From contig PKUK01000006.1 of the NCBI GenBank assembly GCA_002869535.1, positions 1 through 37,781 on the forward strand: DNA of 37,781 nucleotides. Direction: 5' to 3'. Every line of letters begins with the position of its first letter. The first letter of the stretch is position 1. Positions 8,601 through 16,296 of the stretch are shown in pieces. The notes below the pieces were generated by a model, which worked only from the letters and a program-made list of their open reading frames with translations, was not told the DNA's origin and ran no database searches. The DNA is from Arcobacter sp. (GTDB lineage Bacteria > Campylobacterota > Campylobacteria > Campylobacterales > Arcobacteraceae). Position numbers and translations under genes: made by a program.

Positions 8601-11263
8601 TCTTTGATGGAAGAGCTACAATACTACAAATTGATTTAAAAAAAGATGGTAATATCTTTTATAACGAAAATGATATTGAAGAAAATACACTGTTTTTTTA
8701 TGTTGATGATGAAATAAGCTCTGGAACAACAATTCAGCATATTTATACTTTATTTAAGAGTAATAATCAAATTAGACGTTTTAATGGAATTATAATATTA
8801 ATTGATAGGATGTTAGAACAAGATGAAAATAGTATTGAACACCTTATTGATTCCAAAATAACAAAAGCACATGAAGCTATTCATTTATTTGCAAAATTAG
8901 AAATAAAGCCTATAAAAACTACAAAATATGAAGAATGTTTTTTATGCAAAAGAAAAGAAGAATATAAAAAGCTTTTAGAATATACTGTATTGGATATAAA
9001 TAGATTTCAAATTGCAAAGAGAATTAGTAAGTTAAATATAATAAATCACACAACTATTGATTTTGAAGATGGACTGAATCAAAATAGTAGTAATAAGATT
9101 GATATTAATAGGAAAATTAAAGATTATATAAAAATGATTGCTGTTGATTATATTCACCGTAATTTTGACTTATTTAATAGAATATCAAATGGGAATTATG
9201 ATGAAATATTTAGAGAGTATATTACTCTTGAGAAAAAGTTTACTGATCTTATATACCCTAATATTATTAAATATTTTTATGTTATAAATAAATATGAAAA
9301 GATATTTATTCAAATTTGTGCTTTTGAAGCAAGCATTGCCTTAATTAAAGCATTATCTTTTCCAAAAATAGTTTATTTTAAAGAAATACGCTATTTGGCA
9401 ACAGTTGTTTTGATAAAAAAAATAGAAGAATATATCAAGAAAGAACCATTAGCAAATGTATTTGATAAAAAAATGATATCTCAACTAAGTAATGAACAAG
9501 AAAAAGAATCTAATAAGTTTTTTATACAAGAGTATAGTAATAAATTAAATATTAATTATATGAATGTTTTATATGTTACTGCAGGATATTTAAATATTCA
9601 AAATATACTAAATATTAAAAATTTAGAATATTATTTTAATGTTTCTATAGAAACCAAAGAAAAACAATATGAACACATTTTATTACAACCTTACCAATTT
9701 GCAGTAAAAATGGTCTCAATGCAAAGTATTGATAAATCAAAGTACCTTGATAAACAAATTGAACTATTTTTTCAATGTAGAGAAAATGTAGAAAAAGTAG
9801 ACTGTACAGATTACACTTTAATAGAAGCATTAACTATTGAAAATAATTATAGTATATCTAAAGATATATCTAGCGGAGTTAATTTCAGTGATAGGTTACA
9901 GTATCTTTTAAAAGATAGTGATAAAAGTCTTACTGAAAAAACCAGTAAATGTAAACTTTATATAGAAAAAGTTATTTATAATAACTTTAATGATAAAAGA
10001 AATGATATTAAAGTTGAAAGTATATTTATTAATGAGAATATATATACAAAGTATGACAAGTACGAATCTTACCTTGATAATTTAAAGTTCATAGATATAT
10101 TGGATAATTTTAATGAAATTGATGATGAAAATCCAAACTTAAAGTATATTAATAGAATTGTAAAAGGTGCATTATCTAAAAAGCCCGAAAAAGCAATGGA
10201 ACTTAAAGAAGATAGTATAACTAAAGAGATAGAAGATATTGATAATACATGGTCAAATATATATGTTCAAGACTTTCTTATTAATAGTGAAAATAAAAAT
10301 TCTTTATTGATAAGATTAGTTGATATTGATATTGAGAAATTGGATAACATAAAATATACTAAATCGATTGAAAACTTATGGTATAAACCTATAGGATGTA
10401 TGGCAATATCCTGTAGTGAAAATAAAATAGAATTATTAAATATTGCAAAAATTATTTTATCAATCCAAAATGATTTAGTAAAGTTTATTAAAGAAGAATT
10501 TAGTCATGAAACATTTAGAGAAATTTTAAAGAGAAAAGATGAAGAAAAAAGAAATGACGATATAGCAAAAGATTATGCGATGCAAATATCAGCTATAAAT
10601 CATTCTTTTAAAGATCAAATTGATTTAAGATCAAAAATTGATAGTTATTTGAATGGCACGATAAATAATGAACTTGAGAGAGATGAATATTTAAAATTAT
10701 TAGGTTACTTCTCATATGGATTACATCATTTATCATCATTAACTAGTGTTAAACCTAACAAAATGAAGAAGAGATTAACGTCAATAGATATAACTGATTC
10801 TTTAAATACATATATTCAAGATGGATTTTTTGACGGAATAACGAAATTTATTTCATCTACAAGATACTTCATGGATAACATAAATCAATATTTCTCAGAA
10901 GATTCACTAGATATTACAAGTTTAAATAGTGATTCTTTTAAATTGAATTTAGAACAGGTAGCTCACATGAGTCATATTTGTTTTGAACTTATTTTTAACG
11001 CTATCAAATATTATAACATTGATGAAAAAAAACCAGTAATTAAAATTTCTTCTTTAACTGATGGTGAAGGAATAATGGTAGAAAATATGGTGAAAGAAGA
11101 TTTTACTCTTGATGCCATGAATTTAAAATTAGAGAAAAAAAGTAGGATTGGAGTTAAGTTTATTGAAGAGATTTTAAATGACCAAGATTATATTATAGAA
11201 TATGAATTTATTGAAAGATATTTAAGTGTAATTATAAAAAAGGATAAAAATAATGACAAGTAA
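5636..11263 (+). CDS. Giant sensor: GHKL ATPase + PRTase-like core + C-terminal histidine kinase-like module
   Basis: About 1875 aa, with no signal peptide or membrane segments, so probably cytoplasmic. I chose ATG 5636 because AGGGAAAGG stands just upstream; a TTG seven codons earlier is less likely. Approximate layout: residues 1-75 are STAS-like in pattern; 296-308 form a GHKL N-box-like ECIDNIKKHT, with DGTHIYITI at 465-473; 740-820 resemble a weak phosphoribosyltransferase fold; 969-1035 form a clearer one with the PRPP-loop motif VDDEISSGTT. CKLC and CFLC flank this core and may bind zinc. The end looks like a histidine kinase: possible phospho-His about 1656 (NHSFKDQ), N-box ELIFNAIKY about 1784, G2-like IGVKFIEEIL about 1838; the G1 box is weak. 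The 11-bp overlap with the receiver-nucleosidase gene makes a sensor role likely. The exact trigger is unknown. Confidence 0.7.
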   Translation: MIILKKDIDTYDNIYKTILRIKEEFRINQVISIIFHNNIKFIDPLFLILILNLHDKYRNKKVLVIDILDLDYSSETIKDYENKNKIQEEKNKNFNSKTISIEKKIDEKTNFNFPQKDNRQHHVYRMLLEFLDTGYFVKEKLSDFKWNKYINDYENKYYKDIEKRNKDYPKILANKINKNAIVDSDTEEVIYKNIFFYFSKEHNDSLFQNNDETRHLLPIFKINNFSKVLFNDSIHYNDIYTKKDDRKEIFEGLIKNVNDDFSRKEFEDYLEKIFKIVKPNNQSNNLTNLIPPLKNLLFECIDNIKKHTNKHTNGYFCFYYDSVNKQFKIIIYDDFTEGFLNTYKKTLEDELVDLEKRFDITNVDEKIKKPFLDSIFELNKVKNQNDTEIDHLILKKIFNKKGVFEAHQIPRIIMHFGIPTLVKIINEVGGEFFIRLHRKIDEKKSLYYCLDNKNNIKDTSINGLDGTHIYITIPENAIYKMRKAQPLNLKDSDLINISEKKEIIEEKIKKFISINDTKNESKYRILDYNNYFEKNPNNTISDFLRDLYYFSYKLNILDVLVINFPIKEFELYLQNLVYILFFNKEYNEESIIPLNVVFFNKTSLDIVFIGGRNYSEFYNSNKLISEHYGKYYNKITDVLIDTSNTLKNNYATTEFFYKTNNDIVVLPFELYEKCEVSIQHLIMNNLNDNKQCLHVDVKKGIHVSEFYKFDIIFQSSRFIDRIVHKILERIKLTIEDLDKKNIKFIGVGKYSNLLLATLYRSLNKNIDEYYLVLDDLIDQNEQNCLNEYMENNKEADAFFIFTPVTFDGTHIKKEIINKYNNQFIFWINTIEITLETENKVNINNYYTLLELQLKSEKYFKVNEKEGCKLCNSENELPLYNISKRDNFSIENCYFDDYKKKKLKPYLDIKDVKWADSIYFGHIKRDNNHYLYYTKTIQFFNRNNAEIVNFLKSIKIKVNGQYNISENEIIIITPMHSTHNKFLTVVNTIVFDGRATILQIDLKKDGNIFYNENDIEENTLFFYVDDEISSGTTIQHIYTLFKSNNQIRRFNGIIILIDRMLEQDENSIEHLIDSKITKAHEAIHLFAKLEIKPIKTTKYEECFLCKRKEEYKKLLEYTVLDINRFQIAKRISKLNIINHTTIDFEDGLNQNSSNKIDINRKIKDYIKMIAVDYIHRNFDLFNRISNGNYDEIFREYITLEKKFTDLIYPNIIKYFYVINKYEKIFIQICAFEASIALIKALSFPKIVYFKEIRYLATVVLIKKIEEYIKKEPLANVFDKKMISQLSNEQEKESNKFFIQEYSNKLNINYMNVLYVTAGYLNIQNILNIKNLEYYFNVSIETKEKQYEHILLQPYQFAVKMVSMQSIDKSKYLDKQIELFFQCRENVEKVDCTDYTLIEALTIENNYSISKDISSGVNFSDRLQYLLKDSDKSLTEKTSKCKLYIEKVIYNNFNDKRNDIKVESIFINENIYTKYDKYESYLDNLKFIDILDNFNEIDDENPNLKYINRIVKGALSKKPEKAMELKEDSITKEIEDIDNTWSNIYVQDFLINSENKNSLLIRLVDIDIEKLDNIKYTKSIENLWYKPIGCMAISCSENKIELLNIAKIILSIQNDLVKFIKEEFSHETFREILKRKDEEKRNDDIAKDYAMQISAINHSFKDQIDLRSKIDSYLNGTINNELERDEYLKLLGYFSYGLHHLSSLTSVKPNKMKKRLTSIDITDSLNTYIQDGFFDGITKFISSTRYFMDNINQYFSEDSLDITSLNSDSFKLNLEQVAHMSHICFELIFNAIKYYNIDEKKPVIKISSLTDGEGIMVENMVKEDFTLDAMNLKLEKKSRIGVKFIEEILNDQDYIIEYEFIERYLSVIIKKDKNNDK

Positions 11264-12680
11264 ACAAATTAATATTTTAATTATAGATGACAAACCTAAA
11301 AATATTAGAACAGTTAGAAAGGTACTGAATAAAAATTTTGGTTTTTTAGATGAAAATTTATTTCCTAAAGATAAAGATATTCAGGGCTTTGTAGATGAAA
11401 TATCATCGTTTGTAAGTAGTAAAAGTAAAGCAGCACTTAAGAGATTTATAAAACAATATATTTATGATAATGATATAGACTTATTAATTTTAGACTTTGC
11501 ATTATCTGATGATGAAGCATTAGATGGCAATGATATAACCTCAACTAGTGGTTACAGTTTACTAGATGAATTCTTAGAAGATGAAAATTTATGGAAATTA
11601 CCAATAGTAGCATTTACTTTTTTACCATTAGAGGATATAAAGACAAAACATAAGGCTAGATATATTGCCACAATAAAAAAACAAGCATCAAATGAAAATG
11701 ATTTAATTACAGAACTAATAGCAGATCTAAAAAATTATGACAACTCAGTGTTGTATTCAATTCTATACCATGGTAACTTATATAAACAGCAAAAGGTAAT
11801 GAATTATGACTTAGCTATTTTATGTGCTTTGAAAGAAGAATTTGATGAAGTATTAAAATTACCTAATGAATGGAAAGGAAAAGAAATTAAAGATGTTGAT
11901 GATAATGGATGGAAAAAAGTTAAAGTAGAAAATGATACATATTTTGAGACAGTTTTCTTATCTTCTAAGAATCAACAAATTAGAGTTATTGGTAAAGCTA
12001 TGAATGATATGGGAATGGTTGAATCAGCAACTTACTCAACTAAAATGATTGATAACTTTAATCCTAAATATATCACAATGACAGGAATTGCAGCAGGTAT
12101 AAAGGATGACGATGTTGAAGTTGGAGATATTATTATCCCACAATATAATTGGAATTGGCAAGCAGGAAAATTTAAAACAATTTTAAGTGATGAGTTTGAT
12201 AAAGAAAAAAACAAGTTTAGAAAAAAAATTGTAACTTTTTTTGATAAAGATATGAGACAAAAAGAATTGGATACTGAAATTTACGATTTGGTTACACAAG
12301 AACTACAATCTAATAATGATTTCTTCAAAAACTTATTTGAGAATTTTTGTTCAGAATATACAGATTTCACTATACCAATTATTAGAGATAATAAAAAAAG
12401 AAATAGATATCCGCAAGTCATTACAGAAAAAATGGTTTCTGGCTCTGCAGTTGTTGCAGATAGTAAAGTAATTAATGAAATAAAACAAAGAAAAGTTGTT
12501 GGACTTGAAATGGAAGCATATGGTGTATTTTATGCAGCAAGTAAATCAAAAACTAAGGCTGTAGTTTTAAAAGCAATTTGTGATTTTGCTGATGAAGCTA
12601 AAGATGATGAATACCATACTTTTGCAGCTTATTCAAGTGCAAGAACTATGTATAAACTTTTTACAGAATATATATTTTGA
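11253..12680 (+). CDS. Response regulator receiver fused to nucleoside phosphorylase/nucleosidase
   Basis: A 475-aa protein. Residues 5-160 are a receiver domain: acidic pair D12-D13, phosphoacceptor D81 in LLILDFAL, T122 and K142. Residues 185-475 form a PNP_UDP_1 domain: E195/E196 near its start, TGIAAGIKDDDVEVGDIIIP at 277-296, VSGSAVVAD, GLEMEAYGVFYAA at 417-429, and D444 in CDFAD, matching the catalytic Asp of MTA/SAH nucleosidases. There is no DNA-binding domain, so phosphorylation should control an enzyme rather than transcription. In Detocs, a receiver-PNP protein cleaves ATP once its kinase senses phage; I infer similar action on ATP or another nucleotide. The start overlaps the sensor gene by 11 bp, indicating translational coupling. 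No stand-alone receiver (DtcB-like) gene is present. Confidence 0.85.
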   Translation: MTSKQINILIIDDKPKNIRTVRKVLNKNFGFLDENLFPKDKDIQGFVDEISSFVSSKSKAALKRFIKQYIYDNDIDLLILDFALSDDEALDGNDITSTSGYSLLDEFLEDENLWKLPIVAFTFLPLEDIKTKHKARYIATIKKQASNENDLITELIADLKNYDNSVLYSILYHGNLYKQQKVMNYDLAILCALKEEFDEVLKLPNEWKGKEIKDVDDNGWKKVKVENDTYFETVFLSSKNQQIRVIGKAMNDMGMVESATYSTKMIDNFNPKYITMTGIAAGIKDDDVEVGDIIIPQYNWNWQAGKFKTILSDEFDKEKNKFRKKIVTFFDKDMRQKELDTEIYDLVTQELQSNNDFFKNLFENFCSEYTDFTIPIIRDNKKRNRYPQVITEKMVSGSAVVADSKVINEIKQRKVVGLEMEAYGVFYAASKSKTKAVVLKAICDFADEAKDDEYHTFAAYSSARTMYKLFTEYIF

Positions 12681-13169
12681 TTTTTAATTAAAGTATGTAT
12701 ATATTGTAAGTAATATATAAAGATATTTATCTATATCCTTTATAACATAAGTATCCTATCCCTCTAAAGTTATTTGGTTTAAAAAATATAAACCAAGTGC
12801 TTTAACATCATCTGATGAATTTTTACACATGGTATTTGTTTTCTTATCAACTTTTTTCTAGTGAAAGTAAACTATCTTTCTAAATTAGAATTACAACTAA
12901 TGCATAATTTAGTGTGGAGGGGAAGAAGGTAATTATTATAAAGCTGCTTTTAATTATGATAATATATTTTAGTTTTAGTGAATTAATTACAATTGATGGC
13001 AGAATTGTTTTAATTTATTGTAATAATATAAGGTGATACTTTTGGTGATACTTTTGATTGTAAATTAATGTAAATTTATACTATCTATTCAATATTAAAA
13101 ACTTAAAAACTACCTATAAAATGGCATTTTACTGCCTATTTGTAAATTCATGTAATTATAAATCTTAAA
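12681..13169. other. Non-coding right end of the island, with hairpins
   Basis: I see no gene here. There are two inverted repeats: 12716-12744 (TATAAAGATAT with ATATCCTTTATA) and 12774-12796 (TTGGTTTA with TAAACCAA, 7-nt loop). Either could end the sensor/nucleosidase transcript, though neither has a good T-run. The perfect 12-bp doublet at 13032 follows, then the tRNA-Glu fragment. Confidence 0.5.
13032..13055 (+). repeat. Perfect GGTGATACTTTT tandem doublet inside the right end
   Basis: Two perfect 12-bp copies stand 114 bases before the right tRNA fragment, matching the doublet near the left end. This is a candidate arm-type recombinase site. Confidence 0.5.
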
Positions 13170-13215
13170 GATTTCCTCCTGTAGACTCAAGTTCGAATCT
13201 TGATGGGGTCGCCAA
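13170..13215 (+). repeat. attR-like partial tRNA-Glu copy
   Basis: This is an exact copy of the last 46 bp of the tRNA-Glu region, without the 5' half, so it is not a functional tRNA. It marks the right end of the island and could itself be the left att scar of a second element to its right. Confidence 0.85.
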
Positions 13216-13883
13216 TCTACAAGCTCCATAAATAGGTATATTTAGCTGAAAAAAATATTATTCATATTCTTTAAGGTTTACAAGGGTAACACTTTGGGTA
13301 ACACTTTTATAATTTAGTTTCAAATATTAATAATTTGAAACTAATATTTATACATACATTTTAAGTTAATAGTCAGGTGAATCAATATACTATTATATAA
13401 GTTGAAAATACAATAATATATCATTATGTAAAGTAATGATAATCCAAAAGATATCTCTAACTAATAAATAGCAAAGAGATATAAAATTCATTTATTTGAA
13501 TTAAAAAAATTATATAAATATCTTAGATATTTCTTTATTAAATTTATATAGTAAACCTAAACAAAAAGTCTGTAGTTGAAATACTATGAGATTTTAAAAG
13601 GAAGATATAAACTTATAATATCTTCAATAAAATGTTATTTTTTTAGATAGCAAAACAAGAAAGTTTGAAGTTAAAAATGACTGAGAGATTTTCAAATTCA
13701 TAAATTTGAATTAACTAAAATAATCATCTATAAATGATGAAAACTAAAATGAATCTCAATTCGAGATACTAAAAAAAGATTATGTAAAGATAGTAATTTT
13801 TTAAATACTAAAATCATACATCAAAAAATAAAAAAAATCCATTTTCAACTAATAAAACATTATAAAATATTAGAAGGAATACT
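13216..13883. other. Gene-free AT-rich spacer
   Basis: No open frame with coding character and no clear RNA gene is visible in this ~670-bp stretch. It holds the GGGTAACACTTT doublet at 13284 and many short A/T runs. It may be an eroded recombination or integrase region of a second element, but nothing recognisable remains. Confidence 0.5.
13284..13308 (+). repeat. GGGTAACACTTT tandem doublet right of the second att
   Basis: Two copies of a 12-bp unit related to GGTGATACTTTT begin 69 bases after the CCA of the right tRNA fragment. That nearly equals the 70-base distance on the left, as if a second element with the same end structure starts at this att copy. Confidence 0.5.
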
Positions 13884-14081
13884 ATGTTAAATACTGAAGT
13901 GCAAAATAGATGGCTAAGTCCAAAAGATTTTGAAAATATTTTCAAAATAAAACAGTCTACACAAGCAAAAATGAGAATGAATAAAACGATACCATTTTCA
14001 AAAATTGGTAAGTTTATTCGCTATGATATTTTTGAAATTAATAAGTGGTTTGAGAAGCACAAAGTTATAGGAATAAATTAA
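13884..14081 (+). CDS. Small AlpA/excisionase-like HTH protein
   Basis: A 65-aa protein with start ATG after AGAAGGA. The sequence WLSPKDFENIFKIKQST...IPFSKIGKFIRYDIFEINKWF has the winged helix-turn-helix layout of the AlpA/HTH_17 family: the first helix and recognition helix lie in residues 10-30, then the typical I.F.KIG..IRY wing and a closing helix. Such proteins act as excisionases or activators in integrated elements (family knowledge). It stands alone, some 670 bp right of the second tRNA fragment, and is followed by two strong hairpins. It supports the idea that a second, degraded element begins at 13170. No integrase gene accompanies it. Confidence 0.7.
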   Translation: MLNTEVQNRWLSPKDFENIFKIKQSTQAKMRMNKTIPFSKIGKFIRYDIFEINKWFEKHKVIGIN

Positions 14082-14083
14082 GG

Positions 14084-14113
14084 AAAAAGTTAAAAAATTT
14101 AATTAACTTTTTT
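14084..14113 (+). terminator. Rho-independent terminator of the HTH gene
   Basis: Arms AAAAAGTTAA and TTAACTTTTT (10 bp, perfect) with a 9-nt loop and a closing T-run start two bases after the stop codon. Confidence 0.75.
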
Positions 14114-14126
14114 AAAAAATACCTAC

Positions 14127-14161
14127 TGTACAGTAAAATTATTTTTTAATTTTACTGTACA
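14127..14161. terminator. Perfect 15-bp hairpin
   Basis: TGTACAGTAAAATTA pairs perfectly with TAATTTTACTGTACA across a 5-nt T loop, and ATTTTATT follows. It is probably a second terminator in tandem with the previous one, working in either direction. The length and perfection also allow a protein-binding or mobile-element end role. Confidence 0.6.
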
Positions 14162-14360
14162 ATTTTATTCAATACTTTTTCTAAATAAAAGAAGGAAAAA
14201 TGTATTTTTAATTGTAAAAAGAATAAAAATTAATCTATAAAAAAATATGTTAATATCTTGAAAATTTATAAAATCTAAAATTATAAAATCAAAAAAATTT
14301 CAAACTTAGAATTATAAAATCAGTAGAGGGTTTTTGTAAAAAAATTCAGTTTTTTCATTA

Positions 14361-14516
14361 TGTAGAAATTGATGTCGCAGTGAAAAAAAAATTGCGATTT
14401 TGATGTCCTAACTTCATAGTAGATTTACATTTTAAAAAAATAGCATGTAGATTTTGATGTCCCTTGTGGATTTCCTCAAAAGCCCGTTTTGTAGATTTTG
14501 ATGTCCTAACTTCGTA
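14361..14516. repeat. Four direct repeats of TGTAGATTTTGATGTCC
   Basis: Copies begin near 14361, 14394, 14446 and 14490. All share GATGTC (at 14371, 14402, 14456, 14500), and copies 2 and 4 extend through CTAACTTC(A/G)TAGTA. Spacing is irregular (31, 54 and 44 bp). They lie in the gene-free stretch 14162-14778. On the minus strand a short frame reads across them, but its repeated TSKST-like peptides follow from the DNA repeat. Confidence 0.6.
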
Positions 14517-14778
14517 GTATAGTATGTTAAAGTTAAGCATTTACGCTTTAATGTGAAGTAGAGAGATTAAGAATTTTTTCAATACACATTTTTAAGATTT
14601 AGATTATAGGCATTTAAACAAACATAAAGGCATCAAATCATTGAAATTATTTGTTTTTTGATATTTATGTTGAGTTAAAGATAAAATGCTTTCTTGTGCA
14701 AATATGAGAGTTTTAATCAATTAGAATAATCAATATAAATATTCTACTATTTTGATGAAAAGAAAAATTATTTTAAAA

Positions 14779-15906
14779 TTATAAAACAATCTCATAACTA
14801 ATATTTCTACCAGCAGTTCCTTTTTTCTGTTTTATACAATTCTTTTCTAAAAGTTCAGCTAGATCTCTTGATGCAGTTGTTGAAGTTGTATCTGCAATAC
14901 TCATATATTTCTTTTTGCTAAGATTTCCTATAAAACTTTCTATTCCAATATCTAAAATAAAGTTAAGTACTTTTATTTGTCTAAGATTTAATTTCTTGTT
15001 TTTATTTCTATCCCAAAATTTTGTCTTTTGAACAATATGATTTAATCTATTTTTTGTATCAAGTAAAGCTTTGTATAACGTATTTAAAAACCACTCACAC
15101 CAAATAGTTATATCAAGATGATTATCTATTTTTTTGATGTATCCTGTTGTACTTTCTAAAGCTTTATAATAATTTTTTCTATCATCATTTATTGCACTTG
15201 ACATGGAGTAAAGTCTTGATATTTTTGAGTTCTCGATTTTTGATAAAACAAGGTCAGTAATAGCTCTTGAAATTCTTCCATTTCCATCATCAAATGGATG
15301 AATAATTACAAACCAAAGATGAGCAATACAAGCTTTTATTAAACTCTCTTTTGTACTATTAAACCAAGTTAAAAATTCATTCATTTCTTTCTCAAGTTTT
15401 TCTTTTGGAGGTGCTTCATAATAAACTATCTCTTTTCCTACAAATCCACTAACTATCTGCATAGTTTCATTTCCTCTAAAGTTTGCAGTATTGATTTTAG
15501 TTAATCCACTATAACCTTTTGGAAAAAGTGCATTGTGCCAACCAAATAATCTATCAAGTGTTAAACCATCATTATAATTTGTATTTGCATCAATAAGAAT
15601 TTCAACAAGATTATCAGTGCTTTCATCTGTTTTTTTATAATGCATCTCATCAAGTGCAAATTTTTTAGCAATAGAAGCTTTTACACTATCTCGATTTAAT
15701 ACTTCTCCTTCAATTGCTGCTGTACTTATAGTTTCATTTAGTAAGGTATCAAATTGTCTTTGAATAATATTGTCTTTATTCATAGTTTCGGTAAGTGCTT
15801 TTAAGTACCCTTGTTCTAAAGATATTTTTTGTATTAAATCTTCTAATTTTTTAGAATCATAAGTAAAATTTGGATAGTTATCTTGTTGCCAAATCCATCT
15901 TTTCAT
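14779..15906 (-). CDS. Fic family protein (AMPylase) with autoinhibitory motif and C-terminal winged helix
   Basis: A 375-aa protein. The N-terminal part (MKRWIWQQ...) fits the DUF4172-like domain of this Fic class. The inhibitory motif [ST]xxxE[GN] is TAAIEG at 62-67. The catalytic core is HPFDDGNGR at 203-211, fully conserved, so the enzyme should transfer AMP from ATP onto a target hydroxyl, held off by the inhibitory Glu (family knowledge). The last ~70 residues form a winged helix (LRQIKVLNFIL...SIADTTSTTASRDLAELLEK). Its own promoter region contains a 31-bp dyad, which suggests autoregulation by this domain. It stands alone on the minus strand. The targets are unknown. Confidence 0.9.
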   Translation of the reverse strand: MKRWIWQQDNYPNFTYDSKKLEDLIQKISLEQGYLKALTETMNKDNIIQRQFDTLLNETISTAAIEGEVLNRDSVKASIAKKFALDEMHYKKTDESTDNLVEILIDANTNYNDGLTLDRLFGWHNALFPKGYSGLTKINTANFRGNETMQIVSGFVGKEIVYYEAPPKEKLEKEMNEFLTWFNSTKESLIKACIAHLWFVIIHPFDDGNGRISRAITDLVLSKIENSKISRLYSMSSAINDDRKNYYKALESTTGYIKKIDNHLDITIWCEWFLNTLYKALLDTKNRLNHIVQKTKFWDRNKNKKLNLRQIKVLNFILDIGIESFIGNLSKKKYMSIADTTSTTASRDLAELLEKNCIKQKKGTAGRNISYEIVL

Positions 15907-15920
15907 GATATTTTTCCTTT

Positions 15921-15951
15921 ATGGTGCGATTAGTTTATATAATCATACCAT
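15921..15951. promoter_or_regulatory. Dyad operator upstream of fic
   Basis: ATGGTGCGATTA and TAATCATACCAT are 12-bp inverted arms with two mismatches and a 7-nt spacer, ending 15 bases before the Fic start codon. The position fits repression of fic, perhaps by the Fic protein's own winged helix (inference). Confidence 0.55.
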
Positions 15952-16003
15952 AAATGGTGTGAATAAGTTAATTATTTATTTCATTTATAAAAAAACTCAC
16001 TAA

Positions 16004-16228
16004 TCAACACTTCCCACAAACTTCTTTTTTAATATAATCAAATTTTTTAGCTTTCTCATAATAATTCAAATAAGATTCAACCCAAGAAGCAACTGGTAGT
16101 GTTTTATTATCTGATCTAGTTGTACCCCAGTTATTAATTGTTGAGTATGGAATATCTGTCATCTCTGAAAACTCTTTTTTTGAAATGTTTAACTCTTTTA
16201 ATCTATTTATAAATTCTTCTTTATTCAT
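16004..16228 (-). CDS. Small HTH repressor (74 aa)
   Basis: Residues 3-45 have helix-turn-helix character (LKELNISKKEFSEMTDIPYSTINNW), with the turn at MTDIPYS and recognition helix STINNW, as in phage-type repressors that read short operators. The tail ends CGKC. A ribosome site AAGGT precedes the ATG. The gene is divergent from the 16372-16899 pair, and the ~140-bp gap between holds a consensus promoter and two ATACTA-N3-TAGTAT palindromes. The likely job is to repress that pair and itself. I do not recognise a named family. Confidence 0.65.
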   Translation of the reverse strand: MNKEEFINRLKELNISKKEFSEMTDIPYSTINNWGTTRSDNKTLPVASWVESYLNYYEKAKKFDYIKKEVCGKC

Positions 16229-16273
16229 TCTTTTACCTTGAAATATGTAATTGGAACAATTATATCATAAAAT

Positions 16274-16288
16274 ATACTAATTTAGTAT
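16274..16288. promoter_or_regulatory. Operator O1, ATACTAATTTAGTAT
   Basis: A perfect palindrome ATACTAA-T-TTAGTAT lies upstream of the -35 box of the rightward promoter. It has the same half-site as O2 63 bp away, about six helical turns. Confidence 0.6.
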
Positions 16289-16296
16289 GTTTACTA

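Larger units (their letters stand above)
5071..13215. mobile_element. Integrated island in tRNA-Glu, bounded by 46-bp direct repeats
   Basis: An exact 46-bp repeat (5071-5116 and 13170-13215) made of the tRNA-Glu 3' end marks the two ends of an 8.1 kb insertion. The only sizeable genes inside are the sensor/nucleosidase pair. No integrase or excisionase gene is visible between the repeats, so the island is either non-autonomous (mobilised in trans) or has lost its recombinase. It also contains a decayed sbcD 5' fragment next to the tRNA, so more than one event has shaped it. A tandem doublet motif lies near both ends. Confidence 0.75.

Noticed and set aside
13216-13883. Integrase remnant
   Set aside because: I looked for the R-H-R-Y motifs of tyrosine recombinases in all frames and saw none; only an inference from position remained.
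14361-14516. CRISPR array
   Set aside because: Repeats are short and uneven, spacing varies from 31 to 54 bp, and no cas genes are near.
14358-14540. 60-aa minus-strand protein over the GATGTC repeats
   Set aside because: The peptide is a product of the DNA repeat itself, with no ribosome site and no domain pattern.
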